A stretch of 64,000 nt of DNA from Asaia sp. W19 (GCF_003994335.1 NZ_PNQZ01000066.1:62001-126000); one strand, 5' to 3'; positions 43,801 to 54,116 are shown, numbered from the stretch's first letter. A program made the numbers and translations. The notes: generated by a model not told the origin, from the sequence alone.

Positions 43801-45288
43801 TCAGCGCATGGGGTTGGAAGGGCAGAGCCGTTCAGGGGCCGACATACTGCGTGGTTCGGCGCGCACCCGGCGCAAGGCGGGGTCGGCATCGGCGTCGTAT
43901 CCGAAGACTTCCCATCTCAGGACAAGATGAAGAGCGATGCCAAAAACAGGCGCAATCAGGATGACCCAGAAGATCTGCGTCCCAAGGCTCGTATAGAGCC
44001 CCGGCAACGCCCACATGGTCAGCGTCCCGCCAAACCCTGCGATGAAATTTGTAAAGCCGATGCCCGTCCCGCGCAGTTCTGTCGGGTAGCTCAGGGTTGG
44101 ATAGACCATCTGCTGGCATCCTGGGCCGAAACCCTGCGCGAACAGGAACAGGGCAAAACCGGTCATGACCAGCCAGATTCCGGCATATGAGTGCGGCGTG
44201 CCGATGACCGCCAGAAGGGCGATGCCTACAACCTGCATCGCGTACCCTGCCAGCGTGATCGGTCGTGAGCCGAAGCTCCGTGTCAGGCGCACGCCAAGCA
44301 ACCCACCCGTCAGGGCAAAGACCAGATTGAGCAGGATCGAGACACTGAGCACCTCGGTACGATTCATGTGCAGCATCGTTGCGAGCAGACTGGGGGCGCC
44401 GAAGGCAATCGCGGCATAGGAGGTTGCGCTGACGAGCTTCATGCCGATGATCAGAAGCGTGCGCGGCAGGAGTGGCCTGCGGAGCAGGGAGAAGGGGCTT
44501 GGAGGGGCCTCGGGTTCAGGAGCCACGGTGATATGAAGCACCGGATCGACCCCATGGGTGACGCGCAGGATGGCGGCGGCCTTTTCCAGATCGCCATGAC
44601 GAGCGATCCAGAGTGGGGATTCGCTCATATAGCGGCTGCGTACCAGAATGATGATCAACGCCGGTACAGCGCCAAAGCCGAGCGAGGCGCGCCATAGCCA
44701 GTCGGGATGGCCTGCCGGGACCACCGCATTCAGCGCAAAGACCAGAAGGAAGCACGCGGATGAGGCCGCATACCAGGTCGGGCACCAGGCCGCGGCGCGC
44801 CCCGCCTTGCTGCCCTTGCCGGTGAGCTTGGAGAATTCCGAGAGAAACGCCATGGCGACGGGCAGATCCATCCCCACGCCGAACCCCATGGCAAAGCGGG
44901 CCAGAATCAGGATGCTGGCAGTCGGGGCCGCAGCGGCCACGAGGGCTGCGATCACGAAGCAGGCCATATCGGCCATGAACACCGCGTAGCGTCCGATCCT
45001 GTCGGTCAGCCAGCCGCCTGTGATACTGCCCACGATGGTGCCGGCACTCATGGCGGCGGCGACCATCCCGGTTTGCGAGCCCGTCAGGCCGAAATGCTTC
45101 TGCACATCGCCAATGCCGTAGGAGAGGGTGGTCAGGTCGTAGGCATCGAGGAACACGCCCCCCAGAGCGAGCAGGACGATGATATTCGCATGTCCCTTGC
45201 CAGAGGGACCACGATTGACCAGGGCAGCGATATCCTCGGCAGAGCGAATGACAGGGCGCTCGGGCGGATGCGGGGGCAGGGCGCTCAT
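43801..45288 (-). CDS. MFS transporter, aromatic-acid/sugar-porter-like
   Basis: 495 residues, twelve membrane helices. MFS motif A appears as GGWLTDRIGRYAVF in the loop between helices 2 and 3, and ARFAMGFGVGMDLPVAMAFLSEF is the helix 4-5 segment common to the sugar-porter and AAHS groups. The central loop is long and Pro-rich. The start overlaps the preceding gene by 4 bp, so it is coupled with the monooxygenase operon. It should import the substrate or export a product across the inner membrane. Which is unknown. Confidence 0.83.
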   Translation of the reverse strand: MSALPPHPPERPVIRSAEDIAALVNRGPSGKGHANIIVLLALGGVFLDAYDLTTLSYGIGDVQKHFGLTGSQTGMVAAAMSAGTIVGSITGGWLTDRIGRYAVFMADMACFVIAALVAAAAPTASILILARFAMGFGVGMDLPVAMAFLSEFSKLTGKGSKAGRAAAWCPTWYAASSACFLLVFALNAVVPAGHPDWLWRASLGFGAVPALIIILVRSRYMSESPLWIARHGDLEKAAAILRVTHGVDPVLHITVAPEPEAPPSPFSLLRRPLLPRTLLIIGMKLVSATSYAAIAFGAPSLLATMLHMNRTEVLSVSILLNLVFALTGGLLGVRLTRSFGSRPITLAGYAMQVVGIALLAVIGTPHSYAGIWLVMTGFALFLFAQGFGPGCQQMVYPTLSYPTELRGTGIGFTNFIAGFGGTLTMWALPGLYTSLGTQIFWVILIAPVFGIALHLVLRWEVFGYDADADPALRRVRAEPRSMSAPERLCPSNPMR

Positions 45289-46727
45289 GATCGAACCTCG
45301 TCGGGAACGCGCTTGTGCGCGGTGTTCAGTTCTGCGGCGAGCTGGCGCGCCACGGATTGGGCGTTCTCGGTCACTTCCGGCAGGCCCATCAACTCCCCGA
45401 ACGTCCCGCGCGAGAGCGGCCCGGCGATCAGCAGGGGCGCTGTTCCCTGTGCGGTTCCCTGTGCGGTTTCCCGGGCAGGCAGGGCGTGGTAATCGGGGGC
45501 GGTATGCAGCCCGAGACCGGTCGGGTCCGGGGCGATATGACCTTGCCCCGCCAGAGTGCGCAGGAATGGCGTGTTAGAGATGATACCTGCATGATCGGGA
45601 CCGGTCGTATTGACCACATGATCGACAATGAGCGTCTCAGGCGCTTGCCCACGGAACTGAAGCGTTAAAGCGATCCCTTCAGGACCTGCCATTGCCTCGA
45701 TGACACGGGCCGCCCGGATAGACAGGCGCTTCGAGGCGAGGCCTCGTGTCAGGATCGCGTCGATCTGCGGGGCGATGCGAAAGCGGTGCACATCCCAGAA
45801 GGGGCGCAAATGGCGGATGAGCCTTTTGCGCTCGGCAAGATCGAGCACCGACCATAACCTGCGCCCCTGTTTGCGTGTGGCATCGATGATCTCGTGCCAG
45901 GAAAGATCGGGATGCTCCCGCAGTGCCGTTCTGACGTTGCGTAGAAGGCCCAGAGCCGTGGGGGCAGGGGCAAGATGCAGGATATCCGACAGTGCCGAGG
46001 CCTCTGCCGCATGGGCGCGCGGGCGCAGGCCGCGTCGCGAAACGGCAAGGATCGGCCCCTGATGGCCGCGGGCCTCAAGGCTCGCCACAATATCGGCCAT
46101 GGTGAGCCCAGTACCGATAATCGCCACGCGATCCTGCGTTGCGATCCGTGCCAGAGCGTCGTCGCGCCAGGGATTGGCCACGACGCGTGCCTCCTGTGCC
46201 AGAGGGCGCAAGGCAGCGGGCAAGGCCGGGGCCGGATGGGTGAGGGCGATCACGACATGGGACGCGGTCAGGCCTCCCCCGTCGCTCAGGGTCAGCACCC
46301 AGTTCCCGTCATGTCGCGTCACCGCCGTCACGGCGTCACGTTGATGGACGAGCCGTCCTGCGTCCAGAAAAGGCGCGATGCGTGCGGCCAGATACTGACC
46401 GAATTGCGCCCGTGCCGGGTAGAGATCGCCCGAGGGCAGAAAGGCGTCCGGGTCTGTTGCGGCAAGCGCATCGAGATCGAGCCAGGCACGAAAATCGCCG
46501 GGCACGGCAGTGTCGAGGCTCATTCGCGCGGCGGGCACGTTGATGCGGTGCTGCGCATCGCGTGTGCCATAGGCCAGCCCGGCTCCGAGCTGCGCGCGCG
46601 GCTCGATGATCGCTACCGCGCCTGCCCCGAGGTCGGGACGCTGGCGCAGCAGGTGAAACGCCACCATGGTGCCGGTCGCGCCGCCGCCGATAATCGCGAC
46701 GGGGTAATGAGGGAGCGTGTCGGACAT
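45285..46727 (-). CDS. FAD/NAD(P)-binding protein (NAD_binding_9 type)
   Basis: 480 residues. The N-terminus has the FAD Rossmann motif VAIIGGGATGTMVAFHLL, then PRAQLGAGLAYGT, with a second dinucleotide motif VAIIGTGLTMADIV in the middle and VNTTGPDH late in the protein. This matches PF13454-type proteins (HpaM-like/YdhS-like). In sulfur and aromatic clusters of this type it may reduce flavin or oxidise a cluster intermediate. It overlaps the flanking genes by 1 and 4 bp. It is the only flavoprotein besides the monooxygenases in the island and could supply reducing power; that is a guess. Confidence 0.82.
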   Translation of the reverse strand: MSDTLPHYPVAIIGGGATGTMVAFHLLRQRPDLGAGAVAIIEPRAQLGAGLAYGTRDAQHRINVPAARMSLDTAVPGDFRAWLDLDALAATDPDAFLPSGDLYPARAQFGQYLAARIAPFLDAGRLVHQRDAVTAVTRHDGNWVLTLSDGGGLTASHVVIALTHPAPALPAALRPLAQEARVVANPWRDDALARIATQDRVAIIGTGLTMADIVASLEARGHQGPILAVSRRGLRPRAHAAEASALSDILHLAPAPTALGLLRNVRTALREHPDLSWHEIIDATRKQGRRLWSVLDLAERKRLIRHLRPFWDVHRFRIAPQIDAILTRGLASKRLSIRAARVIEAMAGPEGIALTLQFRGQAPETLIVDHVVNTTGPDHAGIISNTPFLRTLAGQGHIAPDPTGLGLHTAPDYHALPARETAQGTAQGTAPLLIAGPLSRGTFGELMGLPEVTENAQSVARQLAAELNTAHKRVPDEVRS

Positions 46728-47983
46728 TATGAGGCCGATACCCGCCCGGGACGATGGCTGCCTGCAATCGTCTCGCCGAACGGTCCCATATTGCTGCTGG
46801 CCCTCTGTGTCCGCACCGGATGAGCGGTGGGCAGAAGAGGCAGCACCAGTTCACCGAAGCGATAGGCTTCTTCCAGATGCGGATATCCCGAAAGGATGAA
46901 GCTGTCGCACCCTGCGCGGCGGTATTCGTCGATACGTTCGGCAATGGTGGCCGGGTCTCCCACCAGTGCCGTGCCGGCACCGCCGCGTACCAGCCCGACA
47001 CCGGCCCAGAGGTTGGGGCTGATTTCCAGCTTGTCCCGTCGTCCTCCATGCAGGGCGCTCATACGGGCCTGCCCGACTGAATCGAGCCGCGCGAAAACGG
47101 ATTGCGCTTGCGAAATGGTGGCATCGTCGAGCTTTGAGATCAGCCGGTCGGCCTCGGCCCAGGCCTCCTGAGTGGTCTCGCGCGCAATGACATGAAAGCG
47201 TATGCCAAAGCTCACCTCGCGCCCGGTCTTTGCGGCGGCCTCGCGTACGCGGCTGATCTTTTCACGCACGAGAGCGGGAGGCTCGCCCCAGGTGAGATAT
47301 TTGTCTACGCGCCGTGCCGCGATATCGATCCCGACGTCGGAGGAGCCACCGAAATAGAGCGGGGGGCCGTTTTCCTGATGCGGAGGGAAAAGGAGACGGC
47401 CATCGGCGATGCGGAAATGGGGGCCTTCATGCTCTACGGTTTCACCACGCAGCAGGCGGGAATAGATGCCCAGAAACTCCTCCGTAATCGCATAGCGCGT
47501 GGCATGGTCATGAAACAGCCCATCACCGCCATTCTCGCGTGGATCGCCGCCGGTCACGACATTGATCAGCAAACGCCCGTTCGAGAGCCGGTCGAGCGTC
47601 GAGGTCATGCGTGCGGCCAAGGTAGGAGATTGCAAGCCGGGGCGCACGGCCACGAGAAATTTCAGACGTTCTGTCGAAGTGATGAGCGAGGACGCCACCA
47701 CCCAGGAATCTTCGCAGCTCCGTCCTGTGGGCAGGAGAACGCCATAATAGCCAAGCGAGTCCGCCGCGCGTGCAATTTGCTGCAGATAGGGCAGGTCGAC
47801 TGCGCGACCGCCTTCGCTCGTACCGAGATAGCGGCTATCGCCATGGGTTGGTAGGAACCAGAGCACGTTGATCTTTTCCGGCGCCGAGAGGGCCGCGGAA
47901 GTGTCGAAGGACGAGAGACCTTCTGGCGCACGGGCGAACGGGGAGGATACGAATGAAGACGCGAAGGAAGGAAGGCGGGTCAT
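46727..47983 (-). CDS. LLM-class flavin monooxygenase, SsuD (alkanesulfonate) type
   Basis: 418 residues from the ATG at 47983, which overlaps the upstream gene (ATGA). Family blocks: [83 protein letters not shown], and [26 protein letters not shown]. These closely match SsuD, which uses FMNH2 and O2 to release sulfite from alkanesulfonates. It has an N-terminal extension of about 35 residues relative to E. coli SsuD. A flavin reductase partner is not encoded nearby. Confidence 0.88.
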   Translation of the reverse strand: MTRLPSFASSFVSSPFARAPEGLSSFDTSAALSAPEKINVLWFLPTHGDSRYLGTSEGGRAVDLPYLQQIARAADSLGYYGVLLPTGRSCEDSWVVASSLITSTERLKFLVAVRPGLQSPTLAARMTSTLDRLSNGRLLINVVTGGDPRENGGDGLFHDHATRYAITEEFLGIYSRLLRGETVEHEGPHFRIADGRLLFPPHQENGPPLYFGGSSDVGIDIAARRVDKYLTWGEPPALVREKISRVREAAAKTGREVSFGIRFHVIARETTQEAWAEADRLISKLDDATISQAQSVFARLDSVGQARMSALHGGRRDKLEISPNLWAGVGLVRGGAGTALVGDPATIAERIDEYRRAGCDSFILSGYPHLEEAYRFGELVLPLLPTAHPVRTQRASSNMGPFGETIAGSHRPGRVSAS

Positions 47984-49464
47984 GGCAGGGCGCTTTCTTT
48001 CTGCACGGTCTGTTGCCGACCGCTTGATGCTGAAGCAGTTTTGGGGAGGGGGGCGTTCTGGCCGATCCCGGCAGGGCCGGGCCATGACGCAGGGGCGCTG
48101 CGATACAGGGCAGCGGGATGGGTGTCGGGCAGCCGGTCGCGCCCTGTGAGTCGATGGCGCAATGTCTCGCCCCGCACAGGGGCAGGGGGCAGCCTGCCGC
48201 GACGGCGCAGTTCCGGCGCGATCAACGTGGCATAATCATCGAGGGTTTCGTGGCTGTGATACTGGCGCAGATTGATGCCATCGATCCCGTCCTCATCCAA
48301 CCAGGCTTCGATATCATCGGCAATCTGCTCGGGCGTACCTGCCCGGAAGAACCGCCCCTCATCGAAGCTGGCAATCTGGGCGAGGGCGGCACCGACCGTC
48401 TGCTCGGCAGCGAAGCGACGGCCCATATTGCCGATTGCGCGTCCGCTCCTGGCCAGGGCCTCGCCCAGAGTCAGCGACGGATCGAACTGGCGCAGATCGA
48501 TCTCTGCCTGTGCGTGAACCAAGGCACCTTCCTCGGAATAGAGCGCGCGATAACGGGAGAGCTTGGCCTGAGCCTCTTCTTCGGTACGCCCGGCAATCAA
48601 CCCCGCCATCACGTAGAATTTCAGCTCGGCAGGATCACGACCCTGGGCGGCGGCTGCCTCGCGGGTACGGGCGATGGCACGACGCACCTCCTCCTGTGTC
48701 CTGCCGCCAATGAACACGGCTTCGGCATGACGGGCGGCGGTTTGCAGACCGCGAGGCGAGCCGGTCGCCTGGAACAGCACAGGGGTGCGCTGCCGCGTGG
48801 GCTGCACGAGATGGGGGCCTCCGACGCGAAAATGAGCGCCTTCGTGATGGATATGGCGCACGCGCTCGGGATCGGCATAGCGGTCACCCGCACGATCCTC
48901 GATCACGGCACCGTCTTCCCAGCTGCCCTCCCAGAGCTTGTAGAGGACTTCAAGATATTCATCCGCCCGGTCATAGCGGCTGTCATGCTCGAGTTCGCCA
49001 TCGAGGCCAAAATTGCGCGCGGCATTGGGCAGATAGGAGGTGACGACATTCCATCCCACCCGTCCCTCGGTCAGCAGATCGAGCGTGCTCATGCGCCGCG
49101 CGAAAGCGAAGGGCGGTTCATAGGTGGTCGAAAACGTGGCCGCAAAACCGAGCGTGGTGGTCACGGCTGCCATGGCGGGGATGAGCGAGAGCGGATCGAG
49201 ATTGGGGATCTGAAGCCCCAGACGCAACGAGGCGTCCAGACCGCCGAAACGATCATAGATCCCGATCACATCGGCAAGAAAGATCGCGTCCATACCGGCC
49301 TGTTCGGCCTTGCGCGCCGTGTCGAGCCAGAACGCCATTTCGCCGAAGCGGTGGCGGTTATTCCCCTCCTCGCGCCACATGCCGTGCACGATATGGCTCA
49401 CACAGGCCATTTCAAACAGATTGACGTGCAGGGTCTTGCGGGGGGCGAGCGGGGAATGGGTCAT
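47980..49464 (-). CDS. LLM-class flavin monooxygenase, NtaA/SnaA/DszA type
   Basis: 494 residues. Pattern: [20 protein letters not shown] at the N-terminus, [48 protein letters not shown], and [20 protein letters not shown] are characteristic of the NtaA/SnaA/DszA(SoxA) group. These oxidise nitrilotriacetate, dibenzothiophene sulfone, long-chain or other substrates with reduced FMN. It is a different branch from the SsuD-type neighbour, so the island has two distinct monooxygenase chemistries. Start overlaps the sfnB-like stop by 4 bp. The substrate is not predictable. Confidence 0.87.
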   Translation of the reverse strand: MTHSPLAPRKTLHVNLFEMACVSHIVHGMWREEGNNRHRFGEMAFWLDTARKAEQAGMDAIFLADVIGIYDRFGGLDASLRLGLQIPNLDPLSLIPAMAAVTTTLGFAATFSTTYEPPFAFARRMSTLDLLTEGRVGWNVVTSYLPNAARNFGLDGELEHDSRYDRADEYLEVLYKLWEGSWEDGAVIEDRAGDRYADPERVRHIHHEGAHFRVGGPHLVQPTRQRTPVLFQATGSPRGLQTAARHAEAVFIGGRTQEEVRRAIARTREAAAAQGRDPAELKFYVMAGLIAGRTEEEAQAKLSRYRALYSEEGALVHAQAEIDLRQFDPSLTLGEALARSGRAIGNMGRRFAAEQTVGAALAQIASFDEGRFFRAGTPEQIADDIEAWLDEDGIDGINLRQYHSHETLDDYATLIAPELRRRGRLPPAPVRGETLRHRLTGRDRLPDTHPAALYRSAPASWPGPAGIGQNAPLPKTASASSGRQQTVQKESALP

Positions 49465-50654
49465 GCGGCGTCTCCCTGACGGTTGGCCTCGGCTAGGCGA
49501 CGCAGCCCGTCACGATAGGGCGTCCACAGGCGTGTGCCGTTCAGGGCAACATCGCCAAGCTCGCGCTGGCGTTGGGCTGCTGGGTTATGAGAGGCGAGGG
49601 TGCGAGCATTGCGCCAATGGCGGTCGAGCCTCAGCGTCTCGGAGGTGGCCGACGCCCCTCCGACCTCGAAGAGAAGGGTGGCCGCCTCGAGCGTCTGCTG
49701 GGCGATGATCTGCTGCGCCTTGAAGATCTCCTCCTGAGCGCGCTCGATGGCATCGTCGTCGTGTTGGCCTGCAAGGAAGAGCGGCTCGATGGCCTCAAGC
49801 GCGCGCGCTCCTTGATCGGCCAGCACTGCAGTCGAATAGGCGAGAGAGGACAGACGCCCCACCACGCCCTGCACCACGGGATCATGTTTCTGCACTGATT
49901 TGCCGGGCACACCGAAAACACGCTCGCGCGGGCGTACGAAAGCCAGCGCATCACGCAGCACGGCCTGGGCGATGCCGGCCAGAGTGGTATTGTGGAATTG
50001 CTGGTAATAGGCGCCGAGAAAAGGCTGGCTGGGCGGCGTGTCGGCGGGGGCACGCTCGACGATCTGGGCGGGGGCGATAGCGACCTGCTCGAAGAGGGTC
50101 GTGCCACTGCCCGTCAGGCGCTGGCCGAACCCGTCCCAATCATCCACGCGTGTCACACCCGGTGCATCGGCAGGCACCAGTACGCGGACGCGGTCGCCCG
50201 CCAGACTGGCCCAAACGATGATCCAGTCGGCATAAAGCGTGCCGGTAGAGTAGTATTTACGTCCGTTCAGAACGAGACCGTTCGGTCCGTCTGTCACCTC
50301 GGTGGTCACGCTGGTCTCATTGCCGCGCTCGGCCATGGCCGCACCGAAAATCTGGTTGTCGCGTATCAGACCGCGCCACCGCTCGGCATCGGGCAAGCCC
50401 GCGCGTAGTGTTTCGACAAAGGCGAAATGCGCGCGGAAGATCTGCGGGATGTTGGAATCCGCACTGGCGAGGTCACGTAATACGCGGAACGTATCGGTCA
50501 GCCCGAAACCAAGCCCGCCTCGTTCCGACTCAAGACGCAGGCGCCCAAATCCGGCATGCGCGAGCGTCCTGACAACCGCGTCGGCTGGCTGCCTCTCGCG
50601 GTCTCGTCCGACGGCGCCTTCAGAAATGGAACGAAAATGTTCTGTGAAATCCAT
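49461..50654 (-). CDS. SfnB-family acyl-CoA dehydrogenase-like flavoprotein
   Basis: 397 residues from the ATG at 50654 (a second ATG at 50678 would add eight residues). The N-terminal helix bundle has HAGFGRLRLESERGGLG and SADSNIPQIFRAHFAFVETL; the middle shows NGRKYYSTGTLYADWIIVWA, typical of the SfnB/DszC group of acyl-CoA dehydrogenase relatives that act as FMN-dependent monooxygenases in sulfur-source use. It is the first gene of the divergent monooxygenase operon, downstream of a 19-bp inverted repeat. Substrate unknown. Confidence 0.85.
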   Translation of the reverse strand: MDFTEHFRSISEGAVGRDRERQPADAVVRTLAHAGFGRLRLESERGGLGFGLTDTFRVLRDLASADSNIPQIFRAHFAFVETLRAGLPDAERWRGLIRDNQIFGAAMAERGNETSVTTEVTDGPNGLVLNGRKYYSTGTLYADWIIVWASLAGDRVRVLVPADAPGVTRVDDWDGFGQRLTGSGTTLFEQVAIAPAQIVERAPADTPPSQPFLGAYYQQFHNTTLAGIAQAVLRDALAFVRPRERVFGVPGKSVQKHDPVVQGVVGRLSSLAYSTAVLADQGARALEAIEPLFLAGQHDDDAIERAQEEIFKAQQIIAQQTLEAATLLFEVGGASATSETLRLDRHWRNARTLASHNPAAQRQRELGDVALNGTRLWTPYRDGLRRLAEANRQGDAA

Positions 50655-50707
50655 GACACCAATCTCACCGAGGATCATAGCGGGAAAGCTATTTCACTTT
50701 GATAAAC

Positions 50708-50726
50708 GTTATTATTTTGAAATAAC
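50708..50726. promoter_or_regulatory. 19-bp inverted repeat in the divergent promoter of the island
   Basis: GTTATT (50708-50713) and AATAAC (50721-50726) flank a 7-bp centre in the AT-rich stretch between the operon (-) and the regulator gene (+), 54-72 bp before the operon start. It is a plausible site for the adjacent MocR-type regulator. The rest of 50655-51017 holds no gene. Confidence 0.45.
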
Positions 50727-51017
50727 AAAACGGAATGACATGCTCTGTCAACGATGATTCTCGTTAATTTTGAAAACCACTATAAAAAACAGTGCAAATG
50801 GAATGGTGTAAATGAAATGGTCTGGCCTTCCTGGTCCGGAAGCAGGACAGAATGCTTCGAGCCATGATGCGGGACGAGTAAGGCTGATCGATCAGGCCCG
50901 TTGCGACATTTCCGAAGGGAGATTTTGACGTGGCAGCGCTTTGCAGCATTCCCGCAACGCGAAAAGGAGCGCTAGAAGAGAGAAGAGACGCTGACGGGCA
51001 AGGAAGGAGACAGGCAG

Positions 51018-52421
51018 ATGGCGGATGAAGCCTATCTCGGGGAATGGAAAGCCGCGATCAGCCGGAATACCGGAGCGCTCTATCTCGCCATTGTCGAGGC
51101 TATCGCGCATTCGATCCGGAAGGGAGATCTGCAGGAAGGGGAGAAACTGCCACCCCAGCGGGTCATTGCGACGCGGCTTGGTACAAATCTGAGCACAGTG
51201 ACCCGGGCGATCTCCGAGGCCCAGAAGCGCGGCCTGCTGGATGCCACGATCGGACGCGGAACATTCGTTCGGATCAATGCTGGTGAGGGGTCCTGGCGGC
51301 AGACCGATGCAAGTGTCATCGATCTGACAATGAATTCGCCACCCTTGCCACGCGACCCCGCATTACAGGCTATGATCCAGGGAGAGATCGGCGCGATCTT
51401 TCGCCATCAGGATGTGCAGTCTGTCATGTCCTATCGTGTTACAGGCGGAACGCAACAGGACCGGCAGCTTGCGGCACAATGGTTGCAGCCCGTTCTCGGC
51501 CGCCGTCGTGCGGGAGAGATCCTGATCGTGCCCGGTGCCCAGGTAGCGCTTTCTGCCATCATGAGTTCTCTCGTGAAGCCGGGTGAGGCCATCGTCACGG
51601 ATCAGTTGACCTATCCGGGAATGCGGGCGATCGCGGCGCAGCTTGGTTACGTGTTGCTCGGCACGGAACAGGACCATGAGGGGCTGATCCCCGAGGCACT
51701 GGACGAGCTCTGTGCCCGACATCGGCCGCGCGTCCTTTATTGCACCCCGACCCTCCACAACCCGACCACAGCAACCTGGTCAGTCGACCGTCGCGAGGCG
51801 GTTCTGGCCATTGCCCGCCGACATCAGGTGCAGATTGTCGAGGATGATCCTTACAGCCTGTTGCTCAAGGCGCCACCTCCAACCCTGGCCATGCTCGATC
51901 CATCACGGGTGCTCTATGTGGCGACCCTTTCCAAGGTGCTCAGTCCCGGATTGCGTACGGCCTATATCGTCCTGCCAGGCGCAGAAATGACGCGGCGTAT
52001 CACGGCGGGAGTCAGGGCTATATGTCAGGCCAAGGCGGGGCTTCTGGACGCCCTCGTCTCACGCTGGATCGAGACCGGACTTGCCCAGCACTGCCTGCGT
52101 AGTATCCGGGACGAACTGACCCAGCGTCACCAGACCCTGCGCCAGATCATGGGAGCGCGCGTGGCCGATAAAAGCCCGAGCCCGCATGTCTGGCTGCCTC
52201 TGCCGGAATGGTGGAGCAGCGCCGATTTCGTGGCTTTCGCGCGCCGTCAGGGCCTCGCTCTCGTGCCGAGTTCGGTCTTTGCCGTCAACGGGCCCCCGCC
52301 TGCCGCCGTGCGTATGGCGCTGGGGAGCGCGCCCGATCTGGCGGGGCTGCGTGAGTCTCTCATCAGTCTGCGTTCCGTACTCGATTATCGTCCCGCCATA
52401 GGTTTTTCCGACATCGTCTGA
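51018..52421 (+). CDS. MocR/PdxR-type regulator: GntR helix-turn-helix plus aminotransferase domain
   Basis: 467 residues in two domains. Residues about 15-85 form a GntR winged helix (LYLAIVEAIAHSIRKGDLQEGEKLPPQRVIATRLG...). From about 110 on is a class I aminotransferase fold, with the PLP lysine in ATLSKVLSPGLRTAYIV and VEDDPYSLLL near it. Such proteins sense an amino acid or PLP-reactive compound. AAGGAGACAGGCAG precedes the ATG. It is divergent from the SfnB-monooxygenase operon, so it probably controls that operon and itself. Confidence 0.9.
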   Translation: MADEAYLGEWKAAISRNTGALYLAIVEAIAHSIRKGDLQEGEKLPPQRVIATRLGTNLSTVTRAISEAQKRGLLDATIGRGTFVRINAGEGSWRQTDASVIDLTMNSPPLPRDPALQAMIQGEIGAIFRHQDVQSVMSYRVTGGTQQDRQLAAQWLQPVLGRRRAGEILIVPGAQVALSAIMSSLVKPGEAIVTDQLTYPGMRAIAAQLGYVLLGTEQDHEGLIPEALDELCARHRPRVLYCTPTLHNPTTATWSVDRREAVLAIARRHQVQIVEDDPYSLLLKAPPPTLAMLDPSRVLYVATLSKVLSPGLRTAYIVLPGAEMTRRITAGVRAICQAKAGLLDALVSRWIETGLAQHCLRSIRDELTQRHQTLRQIMGARVADKSPSPHVWLPLPEWWSSADFVAFARRQGLALVPSSVFAVNGPPPAAVRMALGSAPDLAGLRESLISLRSVLDYRPAIGFSDIV

Positions 52422-52750
52422 AGCGAGACGAAGTGATGTTGCGATCACGAAAAAGAGAGAATAAAAGGCAATATTTTCAATGGCATGGATGGATCGGGGG
52501 AAAATGTTTCGTCTTTTTCGGGTGATTGTACCGCCTTGTCGTCGTCAATCCCGATGAGGATCGCCCATTGATTTCATTGTATGGTTATGTGGACCAGACA
52601 ATTTTTTGCATCAGGCGTCAAATTCGGGCATGGTGCCTCGAACTTCCCGCAGGGCCATACGGGTATTGCGGGGCAGAAAATCGGAACTTGATATTCCTTT
52701 GGCGCCGGACCGGTCGATCAATGCCGACGCCTCTCTCACGGAGAGCCAGA
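52422..52750. other. AT-rich spacer after the MocR gene
   Basis: No gene recognised. A perfect inverted repeat, CGAAAAAGA at 52448-52456 and TCTTTTTCG at 52512-52520, spans 55 bp of loop. In-frame sequence upstream of 52751 reads through to 52526, but it lacks protein character and the better ribosome site is at 52751. Confidence 0.35.
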
Positions 52751-52987
52751 ATGAGCGCAGAACTCGCCAACCCGACTTTGGAGATGCAGGAAAAATCGGC
52801 CCTGCGTCGCTTGCGCTATCGTATGGGGGCCATGGTGGTCGGTGTGCTGATGTTCCATGTCTGCCTCGCCTGGGCCATTGCAGGCACGTCGGTCGACATG
52901 CAGGATCATTTCCACACCAATTTCTGGGCGCTAGGGGCAACGCTTTTCTGGGCGATCTTCGCCGTCTACAACATGAGCGTTTCGTGA
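52751..52987 (+). CDS. Small membrane protein of unknown function
   Basis: 78 residues from 52751, where GGAGAGCCAGA forms the ribosome site. It has a charged N-terminus and two hydrophobic segments (MGAMVVGVLMFHVCLAWAIAG and FWALGATLFWAIFAVYNMSV) linked by an acidic loop containing DMQDHFH. I do not recognise the family. Its 3' end is 25 bp from the 3' end of the convergent glycosyltransferase gene. It could be a membrane partner in the glycan system, but proximity is the only evidence. Confidence 0.6.
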   Translation: MSAELANPTLEMQEKSALRRLRYRMGAMVVGVLMFHVCLAWAIAGTSVDMQDHFHTNFWALGATLFWAIFAVYNMSVS

Positions 52988-53012
52988 GCGGAGCGTACGA
53001 GACGCCATCAGG

Positions 53013-54116
53013 TTATCCCGCCCGCGCCTGATCGCTTACCGGGGAGGCAGCCGCGATCACCTCCCCATAAAGCTGCTCATAGGCGTCGATCATGCGGTCA
53101 AGGGTGAAACAGGAAGTCACCCTCCCTCTTGGTGTGCTACGCTCGATCGTTCGCGCTTCCCGAATGGCGCAGGCGAGGGCTGAAACATCCTGTGCCGGCG
53201 CGAAACGCCCTGCCTCGTCGCCGATGATTTCGCGCGCAGCTCCCTGATCGAAGGCCGCAATGGGAAGGCCACTCGCCATGGCCTCGATCGCTACCAGGCC
53301 GAACGGCTCATCCCAGCACGGCGTGAAGAGAAACAAGGCCGCCTTGCGCATTTCGAGCGAGAGGGCCGCGCCGTCAATCACCCCCTCATAGGTGATGTTG
53401 TCATCGAGATAGGGCGCGATCATCGTGTCGAAATAGGCCTGATCTTCCATATAGCCGAAGAGCTTGAGCCCAATACCAGCCTGACGAGCTGCCTGAACGG
53501 CGTGATGCGGCCCCTTATTGGCGGTGATGCGTCCACTCCACAAAGCGTGATCTCCTGCCCCTGAAGAGAAGGGCCAGAGTGTCGGATCGATGCCGTTATG
53601 CACCACGGTGCTGTAGGGCGGTACGCCATCGGGCCACCAACAGAGATTCTGCCGGGCTGAGGTCACCGTCGCACGGTGGGTAGTACAAACCGTGTCTCGT
53701 ACCACGCCATGGATCGCCTCAAAGGGGGGAACATGCAAAGATGTCAGGCAGGGCAGACCGGTCCGGCGCGCTTCCTGCAGGATGAAGCGATGCAGGGAGT
53801 TGTTGTGCACCACGTCGAACGCGCCGCTGAAAATGCGGTGACGGGCCGCGCCGAAATGTCGGTCAAGCAGCGGGTAGAGCCGCGGGTCCGGCGTCGCGTT
53901 TTCCCATGGATAATCCCGATCGTAGTGTACGGGCAGGATCGGGTCGATGGTGAAGCGTGCGTCACTGTCTCCCGCAGCGAAAAGCGTGACCTGGTGGCCA
54001 CGTGCCTCCAGCCCCCGGGCCAGATGAAAGCTGTGCGCTTCCATCCCGCCCTTGAAGGGTTCTGCAATGGGATGCCTAGGATGTGCGACAAGCGCGATCC
54101 GCAGCCTGCGGCTCAT
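53013..54116 (-). CDS. Glycosyltransferase family 4
   Basis: 367 residues with a GT-B fold. The donor-site signature is EPFGLVAIEAMASGLPI near residue 280 (E-x7-E), preceded by SGRITANKGPHHAV. The N-terminal HPRHPIAEPFKGGMEAHSFHLARGLEARGH is the acceptor-side segment of retaining transferases. It is the last gene in a four-gene chain, overlapping the GT2 stop by 4 bp. No signal or membrane segment, so it works in the cytosol, possibly at the membrane surface. Donor and acceptor are unknown. Confidence 0.88.
   Translation of the reverse strand: MSRRLRIALVAHPRHPIAEPFKGGMEAHSFHLARGLEARGHQVTLFAAGDSDARFTIDPILPVHYDRDYPWENATPDPRLYPLLDRHFGAARHRIFSGAFDVVHNNSLHRFILQEARRTGLPCLTSLHVPPFEAIHGVVRDTVCTTHRATVTSARQNLCWWPDGVPPYSTVVHNGIDPTLWPFSSGAGDHALWSGRITANKGPHHAVQAARQAGIGLKLFGYMEDQAYFDTMIAPYLDDNITYEGVIDGAALSLEMRKAALFLFTPCWDEPFGLVAIEAMASGLPIAAFDQGAAREIIGDEAGRFAPAQDVSALACAIREARTIERSTPRGRVTSCFTLDRMIDAYEQLYGEVIAAASPVSDQARAG

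Noticed and set aside
52448..52520. Inverted repeat CGAAAAAGA/TCTTTTTCG as terminator of the MocR gene
   Set aside because: The 55-bp loop is too long and no T-run is placed correctly; kept only as a note in the spacer entry.
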